Below are positions 1 through 5,714 of a stretch of 5,714 nucleotides of DNA, piece by piece. The position numbers were made by a program, and so were the translations under genes. The DNA is taken from assembly GCA_030043395.1 (NCBI GenBank), contig JASHXW010000132.1:1-5714 (forward strand). Direction: 5' to 3'. Numbering within the stretch: position 1 is the stretch's first letter; every line of letters starts with the position of its first letter. The stretch is from Streptosporangiaceae bacterium (GTDB taxonomy: Bacteria > Actinomycetota > Actinomycetes > Streptosporangiales > Streptosporangiaceae). A model generated the notes under the pieces. That model was given only the letters and a program-made list of their open reading frames with translations, searched no databases and was not told where the DNA came from.

Positions 1-1149
1 GCAGGCGCGGGATCGAACCGCAACGGCGCCGACGGAGCTGACCTGGTTGTCAGCGTCCCGGACGGCACCGTGGTCAAGGACTCCGACGGCGAGGTGCTCG
101 CGGACCTGATCGGCGCGGGAACTGAGTTCGTCGCGGCGCAGGGCGGGCATGGCGGGCTTGGCAACGCCGCGCTGGCGTCAACCAAGCGCAAGGCACCCGG
201 CTTCGCGCTGCGCGGCGAGCCAGGCCAGCACCTGGACCTGCTGCTCGAGCTGAAGACGATCGCCGACGCTGGCCTGGTCGGGTTCCCGAACGCGGGCAAG
301 TCATCGCTGATCTCCGCCATGTCGGCGGCTCGCCCGAAGATCGCGAACTACCCGTTCACCACCCTTACTCCGAACCTCGGCGTAGTCGAGGCCGGCGAAA
401 CCCAGTTCGTGGTCGCTGACGTGCCCGGCCTGATCCCCGGCGCCAGCGAAGGCCGTGGCCTCGGCCTGGACTTCCTGCGGCACGTCGAGAGGTGCACCGT
501 CCTGGTCCACGTCATTGACTGCGCGACGGATGAGCCTGGCCGTGATCCTTTGTCAGATCTCGATGTCCTCGAGGCTGAGCTGGCGGCGTACGACGAGCTC
601 ACCGGGGCAGGCATGGCCAGCAGGCCGCGGGTGGTCGTGCTCAACAAGATCGACGTGCCTGAGGCCAGGGACCTGGCGGAGATCGTCACCCCCGACGTGG
701 TCGCCAGGGGACTACCGGTCTACCAGGTCTCGGCGGCAACCGGCGAAGGGCTACGCGAGCTGGCCTTCGCGCTGGCGGCGATCATCGCCGAGGCCAGGAA
801 GGCGATGCCGGAGCCACTGCCGACGAGGCTGGTGATCCGGCCCGAGCCGGTCGCTGGACCGGACTTCGAGCTTGTCCGCACCGGGCCGAACGCGTTCCTG
901 ATCCGCGGCGCCAAGCCGCTGCGCTGGATCAGGCAGACCGACTTCAGCAACGACGAGGCGGTCGGCTACCTCGCCGACCGCCTCGCCAAGCTGGGCATCG
1001 AGGAAGCCCTGGCCAAGGCAGGGGCTGAACCCGGCGCCGAGGTCCTGATCGGGGAGGAGGATAACGAGGTCGTCTTCGACTGGGATCCGAAGCTGCCGAC
1101 CGGCGCGGGCTTCGGGCCGCGGGGCACCGATCCCCGCCTGGAGGGCTAG
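1..1149 (+). CDS. obg: Obg/CgtA ribosome-associated GTPase, 5' end missing
   Basis: Reading frame 1 is open from the first base, so the gene starts upstream of the window; the GTG at 70 is internal, because the codons before it already read as Obg ([18 protein letters not shown]). About 383 codons are present and, judged against known family lengths, roughly 70-80 N-terminal residues are missing. The rest of the glycine-rich Obg domain comes first ([11 protein letters not shown]), then the G domain: G1 GFPNAGKSS at 280-306, G2 TTLTPN at 358-375, G3 DVPGL at 418-432, G4 NKID at 643-654, G5 SAATGEG from 730. The Obg C-terminal (OCT) domain follows at about 829-1086, ending EVVFDWDP, with a short tail. 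All nucleotide-binding motifs are intact. Family knowledge: a cytoplasmic GTPase that binds the 50S subunit, works in late ribosome assembly and influences growth control, sporulation and the stringent response. The stop codon TAG overlaps the next start by one base. Recognition of the family is essentially certain. Confidence 0.97.
   Translation, partial: AGAGSNRNGADGADLVVSVPDGTVVKDSDGEVLADLIGAGTEFVAAQGGHGGLGNAALASTKRKAPGFALRGEPGQHLDLLLELKTIADAGLVGFPNAGKSSLISAMSAARPKIANYPFTTLTPNLGVVEAGETQFVVADVPGLIPGASEGRGLGLDFLRHVERCTVLVHVIDCATDEPGRDPLSDLDVLEAELAAYDELTGAGMASRPRVVVLNKIDVPEARDLAEIVTPDVVARGLPVYQVSAATGEGLRELAFALAAIIAEARKAMPEPLPTRLVIRPEPVAGPDFELVRTGPNAFLIRGAKPLRWIRQTDFSNDEAVGYLADRLAKLGIEEALAKAGAEPGAEVLIGEEDNEVVFDWDPKLPTGAGFGPRGTDPRLEG
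1140..1145 (+). promoter_or_regulatory. Ribosome binding site of the M1 peptidase gene
   Basis: GGAGGG lies inside the last codons of obg, three bases before the GTG at 1149. It supports GTG 1149 as the start. The encoded N-terminus (MPALTEAEARKRAGLVTVDSYDV) also matches the usual beginning of Streptomyces-type PepN proteins, so no upstream extension is needed. The spacing is a little short but compatible with translation by ribosomes finishing obg. Confidence 0.6.
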
Positions 1150-3737
1150 TGCCCGCGCTCACGGAAGCTGAAGCGCGCAAGCGCGCTGGGCTGGTCACCG
1201 TCGACTCCTACGACGTCTCACTCGACCTCACGGTAACGCCGGTTAGGTCACGTACCCGGATCCGGTTCCGCTGCGGTGACCCCGGTGCCGAAACCTTCGC
1301 CGAGCTGACCGGGGCCATCGGGACGGCGGACGGGGGAGCCGGCGGCGCTGCGCTCAATGGCGCGTCGCTTGATCCGCCTGCCGACGGACGGCTCAGGCTC
1401 ACCGGACTCGCGGCGGAGAACGATCTGGTCGTCGAGTTCGACGTACCTGAGCGCGTCCTGACCCGCTTCACCGATCCGTCCGATGGCGCCGAGTACCTGC
1501 TGGCCTTCGCCTACCCGACCGGGGCACCCGACCTGTTCTGCTGCTTCGACCAGCCCGACATGCTCGCCGAGGTGACGCTGTCACTGCGCGCTCCTGCTGG
1601 CTGGACCTGCATCGCCAGCGGCGCGGCCGTCGAGCGCCCGCCAGCGGGCGAGGCTGGTACCTGGCAGTTCACGCCCGTGCGCATGAGACCTGCGGACTTC
1701 TCTTTCGCGGCCGGGGCATTTCGCCTCATGCCCGTTCCGCAGGGAACCGGAGATCGCTCGAAGGTCGTGCTCGCGAGCTACGGACGCTCCGCGATGACCC
1801 AGACGGCGGCTGGCCACCTCGCCAGGTACTGCGAGCTGGCAGGCGACGCCCTTGTCCGGTACGAGCGGGTGCTCGGCGTATCGTGCCCCTTCCCCAAGTA
1901 CGACATCGTCGCGTTCCCCGATGTGCCGTACAGGGCCGCCACCATCGCCGGGATGATGATCGTGGGCGAGGACCTGCTCGGGCGCCTGGCAGATCCCGAT
2001 GACGACTTCGCGAGGATGATCGCCGCGCATGAGGTCGCCCATCTCTGGTTCGGCTGCATGGTCGGCGTTGGCTGGTGGGACGACCTGTGGCTGGAGGAGT
2101 CGCTCGCCACCTACGTGAGCTACCACGACGACGCGGGCTGGGCAGCCTTCTCCTTCGCCGAGAAGTTGCGGTTCCTGCGGGCCGATCAGCTCCCCACCAC
2201 CGAGCCGCTGTCCTCGCCCGTCGCGACGATGGCCCAGGCGACCGAGCGGCCGAACGCGATTACCTACCTGAAGGGCACCGCGATCGTCCGCCAGCTCGCC
2301 GCCCTCATCGGCGACGCCGCGGTCACCAAGGGCCTGGCCGATTACCTGACCAAGTTCGCGGAGGTCGGCACGGGCTGCCTCGACGATCTCCTCGCGTGCT
2401 GGTCAGCCGCATCGGGGCGTGACCTGGCCAGCTGGGCCGATGAATGGCTCCGCAGTACCGGCGTCCCGATCCTGAGCGCGCAGCTCACCGAAACCCCGGA
2501 CGGCAAGATCGCAGCGCTGGCCATCGCGCAAGACCTCCCGCGCACGCACCGGATCGCCGTCGCGCTGTACGACTGGGCGGACATCGCCGCCGGAGCGCGC
2601 CCTCGGCTGTGGCACCGTCGCACCGTGCCGGTCGAGTGGACCGGCACAACCACCAGCGTGCCCGGGCTGGCGGGCGAACCGGTACCCGCTGCGATCATTC
2701 CTAACGCGGGGGACCGGGCGCTCGCTCAGGTCACGCTCGACGAAGGGTCGCTAGCCGCGCTGAGCGAAGTGGGCTTCGACCTCGGTGACCCGCTCACCGA
2801 AGCCGCGTGCTGGAGCGCCGCCTGGTATATGGTCCTGTCCGGCAAGCTGGCCCCGGCCGACTACGCCGCGCTGGTCGCTCGCCGGCTGACCATTAGCAGC
2901 GAAGAGGGCTACGAGGACCTGCAGCCGGCGGCCGCCGAGGCCCTGCTCACCCGTGCCGTCATCTGCGCGAACAGGTACCTGCAGGCCGCCGGTCGAGAGG
3001 AAGCTCGCGAGCTGATCGCCGGCGCCGCGCTGCGTGCGGCCACCCGGCCGTTCGTGACCACCGCGATGCAGCTCGTCCTGCTCGCTGGCTTCGCCGCGAG
3101 CGCGCAGAGCGCGGCGCAGCTCGGCGAAGTCCGCGCGTTGCTCGACGCCGCATCAGCCCGAGCGGACGCGGCATCAGCCCGCGCGGAGCTCGGCGCGCTC
3201 GCGGACGTCGCCGCGGACCTCACCGTACGCGCCGCCCTCGTCCGGGCTCTTGCGACCCGCGGACTTGCCGAAGACTCCGATCTCGACGCGCTGACCGCGG
3301 CCGACCGAGTCTCCGGCGAGGCGCTGCGCGCCACCGCAGCAGCAGGCTGTCCCGATCCAGAAGCTAAGGAAAATGCCTGGATCGCCGCCCTTGCGAGAGA
3401 CACGAGCCAGCGAATGGGCCGGGCGCACGCGGAAGGCTTCTGGGTTCCCGGCCAGGAACAGCTGCTCGTCGGCTACCGCGACCGCTACTTCACCGAGGCG
3501 CTGCCGGAACTGAACGCCAGGGACGCGGCCGACGCGCGCGGTGACCGGGTGGCGCGGCGCCTGGCGCTGCTGCTGTATCCCGCCATGTTCCCTGACGAGG
3601 TGACGCTCGCCGCTACAAGCGCCGCGATCAACCGGTCCGGGACCGGCAGCATGACCAGGCGCGTCCGGACGATCCTGCTTGAGCAGGAGGCAGAGCTGCA
3701 CACCGCGATCGCGATCAGGACTCCCAGCGAAGCGTGA
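1149..3737 (+). CDS. M1-family zinc metallopeptidase (PepN-like, Streptomyces type) lacking the GAMEN motif
   Basis: This 862-residue protein has the length and layout of actinobacterial aminopeptidase N: an N-terminal beta domain (about 1-190) with CFDQPD at 132-137, a thermolysin-like catalytic domain (about 195-440), then a beta linker and a helical ERAP1-like C-terminal domain. Zinc ligands are seen as HEVAH at 294-298 with Glu317 in WLEES, the exact HEXXH-X18-E spacing. Tyr373 in ITYLKG matches the catalytic Tyr. Odd points: the stretch FPKYDIVAFPDVPYRAATIAG aligns without gaps to the region that normally carries GAMEN, which here is RAATI (262-266, bases 1932-1946). The segment that normally reads TQFE/TQCE is AFAY (119-122). 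These two places supply the residues that bind the substrate's free amino group in E. coli PepN (Glu121, Glu264). There is no signal peptide, so it is probably cytoplasmic. Family membership is certain; aminopeptidase activity is doubtful, so I give no symbol. It is likely in one transcript with obg. Confidence 0.93.
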   Translation: MPALTEAEARKRAGLVTVDSYDVSLDLTVTPVRSRTRIRFRCGDPGAETFAELTGAIGTADGGAGGAALNGASLDPPADGRLRLTGLAAENDLVVEFDVPERVLTRFTDPSDGAEYLLAFAYPTGAPDLFCCFDQPDMLAEVTLSLRAPAGWTCIASGAAVERPPAGEAGTWQFTPVRMRPADFSFAAGAFRLMPVPQGTGDRSKVVLASYGRSAMTQTAAGHLARYCELAGDALVRYERVLGVSCPFPKYDIVAFPDVPYRAATIAGMMIVGEDLLGRLADPDDDFARMIAAHEVAHLWFGCMVGVGWWDDLWLEESLATYVSYHDDAGWAAFSFAEKLRFLRADQLPTTEPLSSPVATMAQATERPNAITYLKGTAIVRQLAALIGDAAVTKGLADYLTKFAEVGTGCLDDLLACWSAASGRDLASWADEWLRSTGVPILSAQLTETPDGKIAALAIAQDLPRTHRIAVALYDWADIAAGARPRLWHRRTVPVEWTGTTTSVPGLAGEPVPAAIIPNAGDRALAQVTLDEGSLAALSEVGFDLGDPLTEAACWSAAWYMVLSGKLAPADYAALVARRLTISSEEGYEDLQPAAAEALLTRAVICANRYLQAAGREEARELIAGAALRAATRPFVTTAMQLVLLAGFAASAQSAAQLGEVRALLDAASARADAASARAELGALADVAADLTVRAALVRALATRGLAEDSDLDALTAADRVSGEALRATAAAGCPDPEAKENAWIAALARDTSQRMGRAHAEGFWVPGQEQLLVGYRDRYFTEALPELNARDAADARGDRVARRLALLLYPAMFPDEVTLAATSAAINRSGTGSMTRRVRTILLEQEAELHTAIAIRTPSEA
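3144..3185 (+). repeat. Two-copy 21-bp tandem repeat inside the M1 peptidase gene
   Basis: Bases 3144-3164 and 3165-3185 are adjacent copies differing at two third-codon positions. Each encodes DAASARA (residues 666-672 and 673-679) in an alanine-rich stretch of the C-terminal helical domain. The unit is seven codons, so the reading frame and a helical heptad are kept. It looks like an in-frame duplication that lengthened one helix or loop by about two turns. Confidence 0.8.
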
Positions 3738-3769
3738 CTTGGATTCGGGCTGACCTTTGCGGGCTCGAC

Positions 3770-3775
3770 TAAGAT
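3770..3775 (+). promoter_or_regulatory. Possible -10 element of a helR promoter
   Basis: TAAGAT stands out in an otherwise GC-rich 76-nt gap and fits the TAnnnT pattern of actinobacterial -10 boxes. The best -35-like match, CTGACC at 3750-3755, is only 14 bases upstream, shorter than the usual 16-18. TTGGAT at 3739-3744 is too far at 25 bases. A start near 3782 would give a leader of about 30 nt that includes the T run at 3786-3791. This is suggestive only; helR could also be read through from the upstream genes. Confidence 0.3.
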
Positions 3776-3801
3776 GTATGGGCGCTTTTTTCACCGCGTG
3801 A

Positions 3802-3808
3802 GAGGGGG
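3802..3808 (+). promoter_or_regulatory. Ribosome binding site that fixes the TTG start of helR
   Basis: GAGGGGG sits five bases before the TTG at 3814. An in-frame TGA at 3799-3801 excludes any start further upstream. The next conventional start in frame, GTG at 3835, has no comparable ribosome binding site at normal distance and would cut into the N-terminal helix, so TTG 3814 is preferred. Confidence 0.7.
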
Positions 3809-3813
3809 CTCGC

Positions 3814-5714
3814 TTGTCAGTACAGGAGCAGACCGTGCTCGAGCTGGACAGCGAGCAGGAGTACATCACCAGGCTGTACGACCGGCTCGACCAGCTGAGG
3901 GGCCGCGCGGCCGAGCGGCTGGCCGGCGTGCTCAGGCAGGCTGGCGGCACGCCCGCGGCGCGGACCGAGCGCGAGGCGTTGACCGTGATGTACCGGCAGC
4001 AGCTCGGCCAGCTTGACGCGGCCGAGAACGGGCTTTGCTTCGGCCGGCTGGAATTCGCCAGTGGCGCGAGGACCTACATTGGCCGGCTCGGCATGCACGC
4101 CGACAACGACGACTACGACCAGCTCCTGATGGACTGGCGGGCGGACGCGGCCCGGCCGTTCTACCTGGCGACGGCCGCATCCCCTGGAGATGTCCGGGTC
4201 CGGCGGCACATCACGACCCGTGGCCGGCTGGTCTCCCGCCTGGACGACGAGGTCCTGGACCTCGCCATCGCCGACCCCGGCAAGCACGAGGGCCTGACCG
4301 GCGAGTCGTCGCTGCTCGCGGCGCTGAACATGACCCGTACCGGCCGCATGCGCGACATCGTCGAGACCATTCAGGCTGAGCAAGACCACGTCATCCGGTC
4401 GGGGCTGTCCGGCGTGCTGGTCGTCCAGGGCGGTCCGGGTACCGGCAAGACAGCGGTCGCCCTGCACCGGACCGCCTACCTGCTCTACACGTACCGGCGG
4501 CAGCTGGAGAAGCGCGGAGTTCTGGTGATCGGGCCGAATGCCACCTTCCTGCGTTACATCGGCCAGGTGCTTCCGTCGCTCGGTGAGACCAGCGTGCTGC
4601 TGTCCACCGTCGGCGACATGATGCCAGGGATCGTCGCGAATGGCACCGAGCCCGACGAGGTCGCGCTGGTCAAGGGCCTGGCCGCGATGGCCAAGGTCGT
4701 GGCCAGCGCAGTGCGCGACCGGCAGCGGGCACCACATGAGGGACTGGAGCTTCGTTTCGAAAATGAGAACTACCGGCTCAGCAGGCAGTCCGTATCCCGG
4801 GCGCGCGAGCGCGCGCGAAGGTCGCGGCGCCCGCACAACCAGGCGCGGCAGATCTTCGTGCGCGAGATGCTCGACGAGCTCGCGCGGGTGGTGGCCGGCA
4901 AGCTCGGCGCTGACCCGCGCGGCGGCGGCAACCTCATGGGCCGGGCCGACATCGACGACCTGCGCTCCGAGCTAAGCGACGACCCCGAGGTCCGCGGCGC
5001 CATCGGCCGGCTGTGGCCGGTGCTCACGCCGCAGCAGCTCATCGCCGACCTGTGGGCCTCGCAGCGGCTGCTGGCCACCGCAGCGCCGTCGCTGACCGCT
5101 ACACAGCGAGACCTGCTGCGACGCCCGGCCGGGTCGCCATGGACGCCGGCCGATGTCCCGCTCCTCGACGAGGCCGCCGAGCTGCTCGGCGAGGACGACC
5201 GCGCGGCCAAGGCGGCGGCGCGCCGCAAGCGCGAAGAGCAGGAGGCCTACGCCCAGGGCGTGCTGGAGATCATCGGCCGGGACGACGAGGACGACCCCGA
5301 GATCCTGATGGGCGCCGACATGCTGGACGCCGCCAGGCTAGCGGCCAGGTATGACGCTGACGCCTACCTGACCCCGGCGGAGCGGGCGGCGGGCGACCGG
5401 ACGTGGGCGTTCGGCCACGTGATCGTGGACGAGGCGCAGGAACTCTCGCCGATGGCGTGGCGCATGGTGATGCGGCGATGCCCGGTCAAGTCGATGACGC
5501 TGGTCGGGGACGTGGCCCAAACCGGTGATCTCTCCGGGTCGGCCTCGTGGTCCCAGGCGCTCGAGCCGCATGTGGCGGACCGCTGGCGGCTGGCTGAGCT
5601 GACCGTCAACTACCGTACGCCGGCCGAGATCATGGCGGTCGCCGCGGACGTGCTCGCCGAGATCGACCCGCACGCGCAGCCGCCTACCTCGGTCCGGGAG
5701 TCGGGGATCGTTCC
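3814..5714 (+). CDS. helR: HelR/HelD-like RNA polymerase recycling motor ATPase, 3' end missing
   Basis: Frame 1 is open from TTG 3814 to the window edge (633 full codons). It is a superfamily 1 (UvrD-like) ATPase of the HelD group. Residues about 5-75 form a charged helical region, expected to be the coiled-coil arm that enters the RNA polymerase secondary channel, followed by FGRLEF (76-81) and YIGRLGM (from 88). Helicase motifs: Q-motif-like IQAEQDHVIR, Walker A GGPGTGKT (206-213), motif Ia GPNATFLRYI (from 240), Walker B DEAQ (539-542), motif III GDVAQ (565-569), motif IV NYRTP (599-603). Motifs V and VI lie beyond the window. An acidic segment DDEDDPE (490-496) between the two halves of domain 1A could be the loop that reaches the polymerase active site in actinobacterial HelD structures. 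Family knowledge: HelD frees RNA polymerase from DNA using ATP, and HelR also displaces rifamycins and gives tolerance. HelR is preferred over HelD from the overall resemblance of the Walker B to motif IV region; this choice is less certain than the superfamily. Confidence 0.85.
   Translation, partial: MSVQEQTVLELDSEQEYITRLYDRLDQLRGRAAERLAGVLRQAGGTPAARTEREALTVMYRQQLGQLDAAENGLCFGRLEFASGARTYIGRLGMHADNDDYDQLLMDWRADAARPFYLATAASPGDVRVRRHITTRGRLVSRLDDEVLDLAIADPGKHEGLTGESSLLAALNMTRTGRMRDIVETIQAEQDHVIRSGLSGVLVVQGGPGTGKTAVALHRTAYLLYTYRRQLEKRGVLVIGPNATFLRYIGQVLPSLGETSVLLSTVGDMMPGIVANGTEPDEVALVKGLAAMAKVVASAVRDRQRAPHEGLELRFENENYRLSRQSVSRARERARRSRRPHNQARQIFVREMLDELARVVAGKLGADPRGGGNLMGRADIDDLRSELSDDPEVRGAIGRLWPVLTPQQLIADLWASQRLLATAAPSLTATQRDLLRRPAGSPWTPADVPLLDEAAELLGEDDRAAKAAARRKREEQEAYAQGVLEIIGRDDEDDPEILMGADMLDAARLAARYDADAYLTPAERAAGDRTWAFGHVIVDEAQELSPMAWRMVMRRCPVKSMTLVGDVAQTGDLSGSASWSQALEPHVADRWRLAELTVNYRTPAEIMAVAADVLAEIDPHAQPPTSVRESGIV

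Noticed and set aside
1581..2126. 181-codon open frame on the minus strand
   Set aside because: It covers the catalytic core of the M1 gene in antisense; the translation shows no domain.
3786..3791. T6 run as a Rho-independent terminator after the M1 gene
   Set aside because: No stable GC hairpin directly precedes the run; the upstream bases contain the AT-rich TAAGATGTATG stretch and do not fold into a convincing stem.
3174..3950. 258-codon open frame on the minus strand across the M1/helR junction
   Set aside because: Low-complexity Arg/Ser/Gly-rich translation, no family resemblance, opposite two real genes; a GC-driven shadow frame.
3774..4016. ATG-started 80-codon frame on the plus strand in the gap before helR
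   Set aside because: The ATG at 3774 lies in a different frame from helR and lacks a clear ribosome binding site, and most of its length overlaps the conserved N-terminus of helR.
4801..4817. Alternating GC tract able to form a hairpin or Z-DNA
   Set aside because: It encodes the Arg/Ala-rich ARERAR segment, which I recall as ordinary for HelD/HelR proteins, so protein coding explains it.
3817..4836. 339-codon open frame on the minus strand opposite helR
   Set aside because: It lies wholly inside the strongly supported helR frame, has no recognisable domain, and long antisense frames are common in high-GC coding DNA.

Overview
The window comes from a high-GC actinobacterium (Actinomycetota). 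Third codon positions in all three genes are strongly G or C, GTG and TTG are used as starts, and each protein has its closest recognisable relatives in Streptomyces/Mycobacterium-type families. I cannot name the genus. All genes are on the + strand and leave almost no empty space: 1-1149 is the 3' part of obg; 1149-3737 is a complete M1-family metallopeptidase gene, joined to obg by a TAG/GTG one-base overlap; 3738-3813 is a 76-nt intergenic gap with a possible promoter and a good ribosome binding site; 3814-5714 is the 5' part of a HelR/HelD-like RNA-polymerase-binding ATPase gene that starts at TTG and runs off the right edge.

Obg is an essential-type GTPase tied to 50S ribosome assembly and stress signalling. 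HelR/HelD proteins pull stalled or drug-bound RNA polymerase off DNA. The middle protein looks at first like a Streptomyces-type aminopeptidase N. No direct pathway linking the three is evident. Obg and the M1 protein are probably co-transcribed and translationally coupled, while helR may have its own promoter.

The most interesting observation is in the M1 protein. Its zinc site (HEVAH plus a Glu 18 residues on) and its catalytic Tyr are intact. However, the two elements that hold the free N-terminus of substrates in true M1 aminopeptidases are both gone: the GAMEN motif aligns without gaps to RAATI, and the upstream TQxE-type segment aligns to AFAY. The protein may therefore be a metal-dependent peptidase with changed specificity, or a hydrolase that is no longer an aminopeptidase. 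Its position directly behind obg, where many actinobacteria have proB, is also unusual. Nothing in the window indicates mobile elements, CRISPR arrays, RNA genes or foreign base composition.
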